From contig JAGFBZ010000942.1 of the NCBI GenBank assembly GCA_018398805.1, positions 930,001 through 994,000 of the forward strand: a DNA stretch of 64,000 nucleotides, read 5' to 3'. Positions 46,146 to 58,005 of the stretch are shown here, piece by piece (position 1 is the stretch's first letter; each line of letters begins with the position of its first letter). The position numbers and the translations under genes are program-made. Source of the stretch: Hirundichthys speculiger. Taxonomy: Eukaryota; Chordata; Actinopteri; Beloniformes; Exocoetidae. The notes beneath the pieces were generated by a model. That model had not been told where the DNA came from. It saw nothing but the letters and a program-made list of their open reading frames with translations, and searched no databases.

Positions 46146-47565
46146 TCAGCTTTGTAATGTCAGTTGTAAAATCATTTGCAAATGTAAGACTACTAATACA
46201 ATCACAGTCGCAGTCTTTTCAGTCTGCATGGTTCAAATTTGTAGAAGATGTGAATCTTTTGTTTCAAAAGAGCTTACCCAAGTACTGCGTGTAAGTTGAC
46301 AGCATTCACGTTCATCCAGAGCAGATCTGTGCCTTTTTGGTTCTTCCCCATGCTAGTGGCTTCCTCCACTTATTCCAGCCAAAGTAAGCAGGATCACCTC
46401 TCGTGTGGCCGTCAGTGCTGATCTTTTCCTTGTCGAAATGACGGGAACATAGCCTGGAATTTCTTGCGGAGGTTGAGCACGTCAACATTTTTCTCCGGTC
46501 TTGTCCTTCCTCTCACGCTGAATCGGTGCCCTCCATCTTCTCTGTGCAGAGAGATCTCTCGGTCACTTTACACATCCATCCACGGTTGACGCGACGTGGG
46601 TCGTGTCTTTGCTTTGGATCCATGTTATATAGACTCTCAGCATCACAGTAGTATGCCGCGGTACTTCGAAGGTAGAAAATGACGTAAAATTAATTATCTG
46701 TATTGCTTGATTTGGCTTTTTGCTTTCCTTTTTGGAAGCAGCCATGTTCACAAAAAGCCCTAAATGCAACATGTCAGTGCCATCTAGTGGATAACAACGC
46801 CACTATTTTGCAGTATTTGGTTAGCCTCTTTTGCAAATAGAACATCAACACACACACACAGAATAGTACAAGGGGGTCATGCATTATAGCTCAAATATTC
46901 TATGGGCTTCCAAGAGCTGCAGACTTCAAACTGCATTTCAGTTTGGTTAGAGAAAAGGAGAGTTATCTGAAAATAACAACTGTAAGATCTTGGGAGGGCT
47001 GCTGGTCACTGGAGTCCTGAGACCAACCTCTTTGTGGTCCTTAGGCAGACTGAGAAACAGATCAACACTTAAAGCAGGTCAGCAATAAGTTTCACCACCG
47101 GCTGTCCTTCACACGAGGATGGAGTCTATAAAAAGGCCAAACTGATGAGGCTAAAAAGGTTTTTATTTTCAGTCAGATATTTTATTTCACAAGCCTTCAA
47201 AGACCTGATTTGATTTTGAAAGTAACAGTTCTAAGACATTAGACTTTCTGGACTTGGCTAGATATAGAAATGACTTAACCTTCAATTGACTCAAAACTTA
47301 GAGATACAGCGATGTCAGGTGTCTGAGAGGAATAAGGAAGAAGTCATTGACTGAATGAAAATATCCCTCCTCAGTTCACAGAGCACACATGAATCACATG
47401 AAGTGGTCGGTGTTTGAAAAAAGCACTTGGATCTATAAAAGTTGAAATTCTACATGTAAAAATACTGTTTCATATGAAACTCCTGCGTTCACAGTCCTAT
47501 GTTAATGTTCAATCAGGAATAACATTGTAACAAACTACACATAAAGTATCCATGTAGGTCCTTGC
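46146..47565. other. Unrecognised stretch
   Basis: No supported exon or repeat family. The segment 46300-46560 is less AT-rich than its surroundings but shows no convincing reading frame. Confidence 0.4.
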
Positions 47566-47569
47566 TTAA

Positions 47570-48111
47570 AGGAGCAATGTGTAATGTGAAGCCAAAAATA
47601 TAATTCAGACTGCACAATCCAATCACAATGGGACAGTACAGCAGCGCTAATTGAGTTGGTCTACTCTCGCGTAAAAGACGAGAAAACTGATATTCACTTT
47701 GGTTTTAGCCCTGTTTTTATCTGCTGTTTTTTTTCACTTCCAAACGAGGCTTTTTTCCCTGCAGCAGGTGGTTGTGGTGGAAACGGTCTCTTCCCAGGAG
47801 CTTCAGCCATCCTTGTTGTTTCTGTTCACTGATCCTAAAACTGTAACGTAACGTGACTGAGTTCAAGTACGCCCACAAACCGTGCAACGTCTCAGTGTCA
47901 TCATGTTCTAATGAGGCTGCTATGTTGCTCGCTACCATCACACATGGCAGAAACTGGTATTACGAGACTAGATGGAGTGAAGCTAGTTATTTAGCATGCT
48001 AACATGCTAGTCATAAGTCATCATTTTTGTGACATGACTGCAATTATTTCCTCTCACTCTTTTGCTGTTTCAAGGATATTTTGGGGTTATTCAAACCAAC
48101 ATGTTGCTCCT
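47570..48111. mobile_element. TTAA-flanked DNA transposon
   Basis: TTAA lies on both sides (47566-47569, 48112-48115) of short inverted ends AGGAGCAA...TTGCTCCT. The GGAGCAATGTGTAAT-type start is common in fish elements with TTAA duplications (Kolobok or piggyBac-like). No transposase is present. Confidence 0.65.
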
Positions 48112-48115
48112 TTAA

Positions 48116-50015
48116 AGTCGCCACATTCTGCTCATTTAGTTAGTCATTTTACTCTCAGAATGACCTCATTTTCAATAACATTGTCAATACATCAACAAAT
48201 CGTCAACGCCGTCCAACAACATGACAAATGCAAGAAAATCCCTGCATCGTCCATCATCAGCCCTCCATGATGTCACAGAGAGCCAACGTTAGAAAAAAAT
48301 AATTAAATAAATCAATGAATAAATGTTGGAATTCATTTTTAAAGCTTCCAGCCACATCTAAAGTGATCTTTGAAATCTGTTCAGTAAAATTGTGACTTTT
48401 TTCCCAGAAAAAAGAAAAAAAAAAAAAAAAGCTGTTGCTTTTCAGTGTACTTGTTTTTTGGGATGTTTCATGCTGAGTGTTGAAAATCATGAAAATGTTT
48501 TGTAAAAAAAAAAAAAATTGTGTAAAGGTTTTATTACTGTTTTCTTTTTCCCAAAGTCATTTGCGTAATAGTGCATTTCTTTCCCATAATATAGCGAAAA
48601 GAACAGAAGGATGTCTGAAAACCAACCTTAGAAATTAGACTCCACGTATTTACATCAGATAAAATAAGCTACAAGCCTCTGTCAAGGTATTTGCCTGCAG
48701 GTCTGCTCTTCGTCTTTTTCCTCACCTAATCCTCATTAACCACAGAGGAGCTGCTTTTCTGAGTTTATCAGCTGAACTACATGTGTGGAACACTTAAGTA
48801 ATCCCATTGTTGCCTTAAAAATGTGTCAAACTGCAGCTGAATCCAGTCTTTAACTCAGTCTCTCAGGATCAAAGCAGACCTTCTGTTAAACAAGATATTT
48901 TGATTTGTTTCAGTGAATGTGTGGAGGAAGGAGAGACGGAGGCAACAGATGCTACAGGAAGCAGAGCTACGCAGTCTATTTTGGTTCCGCTGGATTGAAG
49001 CAACTCCACTATACAAGAAATCTAAAGAAGATGCAGTAACCTATGTTTTTATTATTGTTTTTGGAGGGGGGGTTGATTTAGTGTCTGCGTTTTGGTTGTG
49101 GAGTGAACAGGAAACACTAGGAAACGGGCGTGCTCTGCCTTTACCCCACAGTCTCTCTCAACCAGCTGCAACGAAGCCCTCTAAACTGTTTTCATTGCAT
49201 GTCAGATTTCATAAGGACGCAGCTGAGTGGAAAAAAAAAAGCGCACACGCAGAGCGTGCATGAGTGAGAGTCTTCGTGTAAAACGGTGTGTGAGATCACG
49301 TGTGCAGCGAAACACAGCTCTTTCGGTTAGAAATATCATAACACGCCCCGCGAGCTCCTTTATCTCGAGGCGTTTGTCTACTTAGGGCAATTCTTCTTTT
49401 GACTGACTCTGAAGGTGTTTGTGTGTCTATGCGTGTGCATCCGTGCGCGTGTTTATTTATTCCAGATTGTTTCAATTGGCTCCTTGGGTGATGCCACACA
49501 CTGAGTGCGAATATAACTGCGTAAGTGTGACCTATTTTTCGTGCTATTTGCCTGTTTTTGGAGGTTTTCTCAGGTTGCACAGCAGCAATAAAGTGGTTTA
49601 ATAGCTGCTGCTGAGATGACAGCTCCATCTCAACCGCTGGGTGTTTCTCTTTCTCTCTCAGCCGGTGTTTTCTCCTCAGCTGAACCATCTGCCGTGCCCG
49701 TACGCCGTCTGCCTACTTCCCCCTTCTTGTCTTTATAACTCTGTGAAGCCGTGTTTATGTGTTTCTGTAAAGCCACTGCCCTTCACACTCAGTCTGCATG
49801 ATCTTTGGAAATGTACTTGAAACATTGTTTATGATGAAAGCTGCCAAACTTTTTCACAAAATCGAAATGTGACCATTACTGTGTGCAACTAATTATTTGA
49901 TTTCCAGGGCTAACAAAGATTTTAACAGAAAATGATCATCTGAAAAAGCTTTAAAGGGTGATGTTCTCTTTAGAACAAATCTCTTTCAGATTTGGTTTTG
50001 AAAAAATATTGATGC
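48116..50015. other. Unrecognised stretch
   Basis: A-runs at about 48413-48430 and 48505-48518. Two open frames, 116 codons at 48913-49263 and 130 codons at 49296-49688 on the minus strand, have no recognised domain, and I do not call them genes. Confidence 0.4.
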
Positions 50016-50257
50016 TCTAAATCACATGTGTCAAACACAAGGCCCCCGGGCCAAATGTGGCCCACCACGTCATTTTATGTGGCCCTCGAGATCTTTTGTA
50101 TTATTGGCTTAAATTTTAAAACAATATTTTAAGACTTAAAATAAGCTTACACCGCTTTAAAGCACTTATTGACAATAAACTTCATCTCCCATAATGCATT
50201 TCATCGTTACCCACAACGATAACAGTATATCAACATGACCAAGACATCAAGACGATT

Positions 50258-50386
50258 TTCAGAACTGATGGACTTGAGAAAGACTGTTACAAACTAGCCC
50301 CAACATGTCTTTTTTGTTATGAGGCAGTGTCAGTCGTTAACGAGTACAATCTACGTCGAGATTTTGACATCAAACACGGAGCATGC
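50258..50386 (+). pseudogene. hAT transposase finger remnant (GTF2IRD2/SCAND3-like)
   Basis: The reading FRTDGLEKDCYKLAPTCLFC, then YEAVSVVNEYNLRRDFDIKH resembles the CL.C.E.V...KEYN..RHY.TKH finger at the start of a hAT subfamily related to GTF2IRD2, EPM2AIP1 and SCAND3. It hits a TAA at 50387. The expected RH at the finger reads RD, so a zinc ligand may be lost. The upstream ATG at 50234 is in another frame. Confidence 0.72.
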
Positions 50387-50520
50387 TAAATTTGCTAAAT
50401 TAGCCCACAAGAAAAACCAAGAATCGCTCCCGCTTCTGAGACCAAGGTAATGGATACCTGTGTGAAAGCAAGGTTACAACCACAAACCCCGAGTTTAATA
50501 TAATAATGATTTAAATATTT

Positions 50521-51310
50521 GAAACTTTAATTCAATTCAATTTTCAATTCAATTTTATTTATATAGCGTCTGTTACAATGACAATTGTCTCTAGGCGCTT
50601 TACAGAGACCCAGAGCATGACCCCCGAGCAAATATCATCAACTAAGATTATATCATTAAATCCAATCAATGATAATGGCAGGTAAAAAACTCCCACGTAG
50701 GGAGAAAAAAAACCTTTATACCAAACAGTGGCAAGGAAAAACTCCACTTTAAGAGGAAGAAACCTTGAGCAGGACCTGGCTCATATGGGGGGACCTTCCT
50801 GCCGAAGGCCAGCCGGGTAGAGAAAGAAAAAGAGGGGAGACAGGACAGAGAGAGGATGTAGGACAGAGAGAAGATGGAGGACAGAAAGAGGATGTAGGAC
50901 AGAGAGAGGAGAGCACAGAAAAAGTAAAAATAATAATAAAGAAGTAGTGGAATTGTTGTAGGGTGAATGCAAGCGAGCTATGGAGGGCCCTTGGGCGTGT
51001 GGTCAGCGTAATGAGCCATGATAGGCTCTTGAGTATCAGTAATGTGCGGGTGGGGTGTAGGTGAGGTGTGTGAGAGAAGGGGGAGGAGGGGGGAGGAGGA
51101 AGGGGTTTGGGTTTAAGAAAAGAGAAGGGTAGGATTTCAAGCAAAAGGATGCAATATATAAACATAAACAGATGGAGGCAGCAGCACTGGGATGAGATGG
51201 CCAGAGGACCAGGTCGCCGATCACCACGCCAGTCGGTACCCAAACACAAGTGGAGGAGAACCCCGGGATGGACTTTAATACATGATAAATACAGAAACAG
51301 TAATTTACAA
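50521..51310 (+). mobile_element. Dispersed fish repeat (TTTATTTATATAGCG type), copy 2
   Basis: Begins with AATTCAATTCAATTTTC, then TTTATTTATATAGCGTCTG and CTCTAGGCGCTTTACAGAGA, CCCAGAGCATGACCCC, then the GGACCTTCCTGC...GGCCAGCCGGGTAGAGA segment and a purine-rich tract. It is longer than the copy at 44348. The 226-codon minus-strand frame across it is low-complexity translation of the purine tract. The right boundary is approximate. Confidence 0.7.
50842..50913. repeat. 18-bp minisatellite, four units
   Basis: Four adjacent variants of AGGACAGAGAGAGGATGT (50842, 50860, 50878, 50896) within the purine-rich part of the dispersed repeat. Confidence 0.93.
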
Positions 51311-51443
51311 TATAATAAGGTGTAGTTTAATTTATTTGGGTTTACATTCCATTTTGTTACATTCATGCTGTCAATCTGGCCCTTCAACCATGATGCTGAT
51401 GTGGCCCTCAGTGGAAATGAGTCTGACACCCCTGGTCTAAATC

Positions 51444-52390
51444 ATCTACCACCACTTACTTTTTAGTTTATTGATCAGTTACTAAAAACATTAAATAAAA
51501 AAAAAAAAAAAGAGAGTGTTTGAGAGGAAAAAAAACCTGTTCCCGTATGCGACCCCGGTAGTTTTTCTTTTTTGTCTAATTACAGCTTCATTTAACAGGT
51601 TGGTTTACTGCCCCGCGTCGAATTTTATTCTTTTCGCATGCTGGACAGCAAGCTAACCTGTGATGCAGCCTCCAATGACAAGATATCTCCTTTAACCTTG
51701 TTTATTGGCTCCAACGCCACATATAAATCATCTCCCTTTTTTTTTGGTAAAACAAACAAAATTAAATACACAGTATGAGCATTTGTGGTAGCATAACTGA
51801 TGTATCTAGCTTAGAACAAGTTAACTACAGGCTGGAAAATAACAAAATGCACATGTTTAATTAACCATACCAGTCACATTACAGCATTACCACTTTCACA
51901 AAATATGATGTAACATTGTCTAGTCACAAATACTTACGGACAAATGATGTCCAAGGCGACAATAGTGGAGATGAAGACCGGGCCGTTCCCCCTCCATTAT
52001 TGGCTTATTAAGTTGCATCTACTGCGCATGTGCTGCTCACTTACGAACTCAAAACAATATTCATGTTTCACTACAAGAGGACAACAAACGACTGAGAAAT
52101 AAAGACAATGCATTGAGTTGATTCAATTTTCAAGAACAGTAGGGTAATTGATTCTGACGGGATTTCTGACCTAGAATATTTTTCATCACATTCAGTGACT
52201 ATCCCTTCACCATCTGTTTAAATACACTGAGATATAACATATTAAAAAAAAAAAAGAAAGAAAAAGAAAAAACAAGAACTCTTCATTGTCAGCGGTGGCT
52301 TCAGAAACAAAAACAGCTAATCACCAGCAGGGGGACGATTTGTGCTTGAAACATTTTCTTGGGGTGGAGGAACTAGCTCTCCATGTTTGG
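51444..52390. other. Unrecognised stretch
   Basis: No exon or repeat family recognised. A-rich runs at about 51497-51512 and 52244-52272. Confidence 0.4.
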
Positions 52391-52398
52391 TGTCAAAC

Positions 52399-52665
52399 CA
52401 TGGGTGAGGGTAGCCCTTTTTTAGGGGTGCTTCAGCTTCAGTAAAAAATGTTGTTATTCTAAAATTTTAGTTCGCATTTGACAGGCTTAGATAATGTCCA
52501 AAACTTAATCCATAGTTTGTGGTTTAAGTTTATATTTTAAGAATGAAAATGAAAACAACCCCGCCTAATGGTATCGTCCTCTTCTTGCTAACGTTACTTG
52601 TGGGTTGTGGGGGGGCTCATTGGGTGCTCAGCACCCCTAAAGCTCTGACCCTAGAATCGCCCCTG
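52399..52665. mobile_element. 267-bp hAT MITE
   Basis: A perfect 8-bp duplication TGTCAAAC (52391-52398, 52666-52673) bounds it. The right end, inverted, reads CAGGGGCGATTCTAGGGTCA, and AGGGGTGCT/GGGTGCTCAGCACCCCT words near both ends pair. The left terminal bases (CATGGGTGAGGGTAG) are a diverged match. Confidence 0.75.
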
Positions 52666-52673
52666 TGTCAAAC

Positions 52674-53917
52674 AGCAGCACATTGACCCCAAAATCCTAA
52701 ATCCTGCCCTCATGAGACACCGAAAAGCATGAAACTTTTCACTCACTTGGTAATGCAGCACCGAAGCAGCTGAAAGATGTCAACCTCAATGGACGGCTGA
52801 AAGAGTTTTACAGGGTGGAGTAAAGTAGAAGGAAGGCAGTGACTTGCTAGGTTACTACAAGTGAAATAAAAGTGTGCACCACTGTGATACCAAAATACTT
52901 GAATCTGACTGTTGGTTAAAAAAAAAAAAAAACACTCCACATAGGAATAATGCCCCCCCCCCCCCTAAAAAAAACCCTCATCAAAATAATGTTTTTGTTA
53001 AAATAGGTTACAAATTCATGCATCAAGCATAAGTAGGGCCTTACAAAAAATTCATTTTAGCTGAATCTGGTGAGATAATTATATTCCCCGCTGCTCATTT
53101 CTCATTTGTGACGTTGACTAATAAATGAATAAACACCACCTCTGTTTGCAGCAGTAATTATTAGTTTCCACACATTGTCAGTCATTGTTAAGATGTCACG
53201 CTGCCCTGTGGAAATTGTAAATAGGTTTTGGAACAGCCGTCAGCTACGCGGATGTGAAAAATGTGTCCAGACAAGGGCTAAATTAGCTAATCTAATTTAG
53301 TGAGTGCGAATGTTCGTGTGTGTGTGCGCTTTGCATGCGTGCGCTGCTGTGTATTTGTCTGCATGTCTGTTTTTGCTTTCCTGCACTTCATGTGCTGTAA
53401 TTGAACTGTTGCTCGGCGGATGTTGTTTAAGCCCACGACAGATTTCTAGCTAGCTAAACAGGCGTTGTAATTGAAATTAAAAGGCAGCGGCATTCATCAT
53501 GCTGAGTCAGGGCTTAATTGAAATGTATATTTGTTTTTGGGTGTACGTGAGGGCGCGTGTACGGGCCACGCATCTGAGAGGGAGAGGGCCGCAGAGACGG
53601 AGGAGAGCCGAAATGATGGAGTGAGAGATGGAGGGAGACAAAGTTTGCGTCACTGGGTGCAGAAATGTGTGTGTTTCTGCCTGAAAGAGGAGAGTGAATT
53701 TGTAATTAGACCGGGAGCTCAGACTCCAAATCTGTACTTGTCTCGGTGATGAATAACGCAGGAAACAGCATCCATGAACGCCTCTACCGTGGGTCTCCTC
53801 CAGCCTCTCATTTACTCTCTTTTTGTTGCTGTAAAAGTGGGTTTCTGCAGGACTTGTGTCATTTAATCAACACAATGCGATGTAGAAATTAGACTTGCAT
53901 GCTTCCTATTCACTGTT
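52674..53917. other. Unrecognised, mostly unique-looking stretch
   Basis: A C-run lies near 52953-52964. The segment 53150-53540 has no repeat-like words and balanced composition, and is a candidate for conserved non-coding sequence only. The 72-codon frame at 53531 has no recognised domain. Confidence 0.35.
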
Positions 53918-54092
53918 TTCTTTTTTTTTTTTTTTTCCATGGATTTTTTTTGGCACTAGTGGCCTTTATTTGTAGTGGAGAGAGACAGGAAAAGGGGGCA
54001 GAGAGATAGACACGCAGTAAAGGGTAATCCAGGCTGGGAGTCGAACCCGCGACCAGACCTGCCACTAACCACTGTTCTACCGGGGCGGCCCG
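53918..54092 (-). mobile_element. tRNA-derived SINE
   Basis: On the minus strand it begins GGGCCGCCCCGGTAGAACAG, with an A-box-like TAGAACAGTGGTTAG. It then has a B box matching GGTTCGANTCC exactly (GGTTCGACTCC in TCGCGGGTTCGACTCCCAGC), a body ending AAATAAAGGCCACTAGTGCC, and an A-tail (the T-run at 53921-53936 on the plus strand). Orientation, promoter boxes and tail are all consistent. Flanking duplications were not clear. Confidence 0.82.
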
Positions 54093-54206
54093 AGATCTCT
54101 TTGTTCGAACGAGTCAGGGTGTGAACGGTGCTGAAACGGCTTCAGGAGAACATTCAGGGCTGCGTGTGTTAACTTCTTCAGTTTAATGCCGGTATTTCCC
54201 ATTTAA

Positions 54207-54922
54207 CACTGGCCACGGTTACATGATGTTTTTTCAATTCGGAATTAATTATTCCAAATTAAATAATTCAGAATTAAACTATTTTCCTTTGAGTTTACAT
54301 GGAAATAGTAATTCCGAATTGAGGTTTACATGGAAAACACATTTGTTCGGCTTTATCCAATTCCGCTTAAGGTCTGGGGGTTGGGAAGGGTTCTGATTGG
54401 ATAGGGGGGGCGGACGTCTTTAAGTATTTACGTCTACCGGAAGAAAACAAACTTACTCAATTAGCCACAACATGGAGGACTACATTATTAGCATCCATGT
54501 GTGTTTTTATGTTTGCTGCCATCTGTTCTTTCAATTATTTCCAGTTCCTCCAAGCTATTTATTAAATAAATCGTCTCTGCTCTTGACCACCGTTTACTGC
54601 GTGCTGCCATCTTGAAACTTTGTTTTGAAAACAAGCCCAGCGCGGAATATAAGCGTCATCGCGACAGACGGGTAAGGGAACGAGCATGCGCAGAAAGACG
54701 GGAATTAATTTAAAGCAGAATGAGTGTATACATGACTGCAGAATTATTCTATTAGGATTTAAAATCAGAATAAACCAGCCACTTACTTCGAATTAAGTTT
54801 AATTTCGGAATTGACCTTTCCATTCGGATTCGGTGTTTACATGGTAATTTTTAATCATTTTAAATCGGGATTTAATTTTAATTCTGAATTAAAGAGGAAT
54901 TAAACTTCCCATGTAAAAGCAC
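54207..54922. mobile_element. TAA-flanked MITE with TTACATG/AATTC ends
   Basis: TAA lies on both sides (54204-54206, 54923-54925). TTACATG followed by AATTCGGAATTAA-type words near the left end is mirrored by AATTCTGAATTAA and CATGTAAA near the right end. GTTTACATGG recurs inside. TAA duplication suggests PIF/Harbinger. The outermost bases pair poorly, so the edges are uncertain. No transposase. Confidence 0.55.
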
Positions 54923-54925
54923 TAA

Positions 54926-56751
54926 CTGATGTTTTCTTTCCTTCAAACCATCCAGACTGTGGACATTAACGTCCTTAAAACAGTGGCCTTTATTGGCCAA
55001 AAATGACGGTGGAGCATTACGTCTCGACTGCACACTCTTTCCAGCTCTAGACTGCATGGACAACATGACCTCAAGTTAATACCACAATTTGTTCAACATT
55101 TTGGCAGGCACAGGTTTTAACTTAATTTATTAACGCAGACTTTCATTTTATCACGCGTTAATGCATGTTGCTCATATGCTTTCATTTGAAAAGTCTGTTA
55201 CTGGCTGCTGCAGAACTGGATGATAATTGGGAGGTAAACATGCGGAAAAGCTAAAACAGACATGGGAAGCGGTAAAAATCAGTGTACTTTACAGTTCAGA
55301 TAGCAACTCAGGTAGCAATATTAACAAATCTGTCTGGAAAAAAAACCTTTCAAACCCCTTTGCTCAAGACGATTGTGTCATTCCTCCATTTATCATCAGA
55401 TCTGCTCCATGTGTTCACTGTCCTGCTGTTCTCTAGCTGGTTACTGCAGTGCAGGCTCCATCTAGTGGCACAGGTATGTAATGACAACAGAAAGTCCAGT
55501 CCTCCATTATAAAATGACCCCCATTTTTGAGAATATGACTTCTAGATTAAAATATCATCCTATATTTGGGCCAATATGGTAGTTTGGCCCAAATAGAATT
55601 TCAATCGTTGCCCAGCCATTGTTTTAACCCTCCAAAAGGTGATTGTTCGAAACCTCGGGAGGGTTCTGATGAAAAGATTGGAAGTCTTTTTGGGGTGTAG
55701 AAGTTTGGTACAGTCAACTACAAGCTTTTATGTCCACCTCCTTCAAGCTGGATGGTTTCTTGGTAGTTTCCAGCAATCTTTCAGTCACACCGCATATCTT
55801 CAACTGGATAAGTTAGTCATTTAAATGCTTCCTGTAAAAGCACCATGTCTTCTGGGTCATTGTTATGAAGAATGGCCCTCATGTTTAATTTACATATTTG
55901 AGGAGTGTCCAATGCCTCTTAACCTTCAAAATGTGCTTCTGCTCATTTCTTTTTTCTTTGAAGAGACAATTCACTTTTTTCTCTTTTGTGGAGTCCATTT
56001 TGATTTGGTTCCCACTGGGATTAATACCTTTACTGCCTGGTCTCCTTTTTTACCGCTCTGCATTTCACCGCAGGTGACCGAGTGCTTGTCATCTCCAGAT
56101 ATCAGACCATCACACAGAGAGCGCAGATGATTGTAAAATGATCTGTTTAAACAACTAGACGTTTATTTTATTGTTTAACAGAGAGGACATGAATTTGTTT
56201 TGCAACACGAGATGCAACAGAACGGTTCAAACTGTCTCTGCCATGTGAGGGGAAAGAAAAAACTTTTAAGATGAAATGAAACGGCGACAACAAGTCTCCT
56301 GCTGTTTCAATCAGCAGAAGAGGGACAACAGAAGGCCTGGACGTTTCCTGGGGAGGAAAATGGGTTTCATCATCAGAACCAGATGTAACAGAGTTGGAAA
56401 AATGTAACCTGTTCAATTCTATGTTCAGAGTATATGTGGGGATTTTGTTTATTTTGGTGTATAATTGTGAATTTTATATTAATGTGTCTTGTTATTATTT
56501 TTATTTGGGTTTGGCTCTCACCTCTTCATGTACCTCCTCAGCTTCCGTACTTCAGCTCGTCACCTCCTCACAGTACTGTATGACACTGATGAGGGTAAGT
56601 CATGTTGCTAGATGCTGCTGTGATTTATTTATTTATATTTTTGTTAGAAGCACGATCTGTTGAGCTATCTGCTGGTGCTAATTGTAAGTAGTAACAAGGC
56701 TACGAGGCTGATTTGTGTTGTTTATAGTAGTTACTCTACAGTTTTACTGAT
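54926..56751. other. Unrecognised stretch
   Basis: TTAACGCAGACTTTC and ATCACGCGTTAATGCA near 55130-55165 look like part of a common fish repeat but could not be bounded. The 101-codon frame at 55825-56130 has no recognised domain. Confidence 0.4.
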
Positions 56752-56786
56752 GCTTTATTCAGGGGCGCAGATAGAATTTTTAAACT

Positions 56787-56807
56787 GGGGGGGGGGGGGG
56801 GGGGGGG
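56787..56807. repeat. Run of 21 G residues
   Basis: Uninterrupted G homopolymer just inside the left end of the hAT element. It can form a G-quadruplex in principle and is prone to length error in sequencing. Confidence 0.95.
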
Positions 56808-57759
56808 TGCTGAGCTGTCATTATTAATTGTGTTTTCTAACTGAATTAACATTAACAGCTTAAATGATCAACTTGTTATTTGTCTGGTAAGTTAATGACG
56901 CTCCAAAACTGATGTCTTCTCCATGTATTATTTAAACATTTGCAGATCTCAGCAGGATAAAGAATCTCATTACAGAAACTTTAAGTACTAACAAAAAGGG
57001 AATGTCCAAAAACGTATAACAAATTGAAATGACTCACACTTGTGCCTTCATTTAAATGATTAGACACATTACAATATGGATGAAACCAGAAGTATAAACA
57101 CTTGAACAACAGATTCATACAAATAAAAATAAAAAGTATTTTTTCCAATAAACAAAATTGACCAGAAAAATAAAATCCCCTCTGCAGCCAAACAAATTTA
57201 TCGTCTATAAGCAGACTCAAGAGGTCCCAAAAACATCTCTCCTCCCATCATTTCCCTGAACATATTGATGAGCCAGTATCTGTTCAGGTAAGTCCAAATG
57301 ACTGGCTACTCAACATTACAAAAAAGTATTTTTCACACCTGAGAAAACAGGTAAAGGATATCTTAAAGTTCTTGAAATAAACACTGATTTTTCTTCTCCC
57401 TCTTCTCTGGTTTAATGTGTCAGAAAGATCAGAAGCTCACTTATTAGACAGTTGTTAATGATCACCATGGTTACCGCTATACAGGCAAAGACACCAGCAC
57501 CCCTTAGGACCCCGGGGGTCGAAATGGTGCGTTACAGTTACATTGGAAAATCGGATTTTGGAGCTCTGAACAACATAACCTCAGAACTGAGCGCTTCCCA
57601 GTTTAAAAACTGGGATGCCGTGGAACAGGGAATTTGAGTTAATGAAATGAAATGAAAAACCCCTGGTTGATGGTAGATTTAAATTCTTTTCTGACTTCAA
57701 ACTTCCAATTTACAAGTACAGCTGAATTAGTCGTAGCAGAAACACCGATGCTATCAAAT

Positions 57760-57874
57760 GGATCATCTGCACCGGATCACTTTCTGGATCCAGGAACTTT
57801 TTAAAATGATTCTTCATCATTGTGAGATAGACGAGCTGCTGGTGGTGGTCTGTCCTCTCCGAGTGCTCTTCTAG
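57760..57874 (+). mobile_element. Helitron-like element, copy 4 (diverged)
   Basis: GGATCACTTTCTGGATCCAG and the terminus CTCTCCGAGTGCTCTTCTAG followed by TT match the family. The region between is diverged, and this may be a sister subfamily. It lies inside the hAT element 56760-57997. Confidence 0.55.
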
Positions 57875-58005
57875 TTCTCCTACCTTTGTTTGGTGCCTTA
57901 CATAGGGACGGTGGTGGTGGGGGGGGGACAGATAGGGATCAATATAAATCTGGGGGGACATGTCTCCCCCCCGCCCCCAGTGCCATCTGTGCCCTTTGCT
58001 TTATT

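Larger units (their letters stand above)
50024..51435 (+). mobile_element. hAT element with nested dispersed repeat
   Basis: A perfect duplication TCTAAATC (50016-50023, 51436-51443) flanks ends with the GTGTCAAAC/GTCTGACAC hAT pattern (right inverted end CCAGGGGTGTCAGACTC). The subterminal GGCCAAATGTGGCCCAC and AGGGCCACATCAG blocks are typical. The interior has a BED-like finger remnant (50258-50386) and is then interrupted by a dispersed repeat from 50521 to about 51310. Confidence 0.88.
56760..57997 (+). mobile_element. hAT element with G-run and nested Helitron-like end
   Basis: A perfect duplication GCTTTATT (56752-56759, 57998-58005) flanks ends CAGGGGCGCAGATAG and, inverted, AAAGGGCACAGATGGCACT. 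A 21-base G-run follows the left end, and G/C-rich runs precede the right end. The interior contains a Helitron-like terminus at 57871 and no transposase reading. Confidence 0.82.

Noticed and set aside
46779..46790. CCATCTAGTGG-type words (also near 45831, 55457 and 23695) as CTCF sites
   Set aside because: They lack the GGGGGC half of the core. Only 41635-41650 matches well enough to report.
49296..49688. 130-codon minus-strand frame rich in Arg/Lys/Gln
   Set aside because: No known domain, no splice or start support, and a random-looking composition.
50749..51429. 226-codon minus-strand open frame, the longest in the window
   Set aside because: It is serine/proline/leucine-rich translation of a purine tract and an 18-bp minisatellite within a dispersed repeat inside a hAT element. 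No domain is visible.
54020..54092. Possible minus-strand tRNA gene
   Set aside because: The A and B boxes are good, but the unit continues into a SINE body with an A-tail and lacks a proper 3' acceptor.
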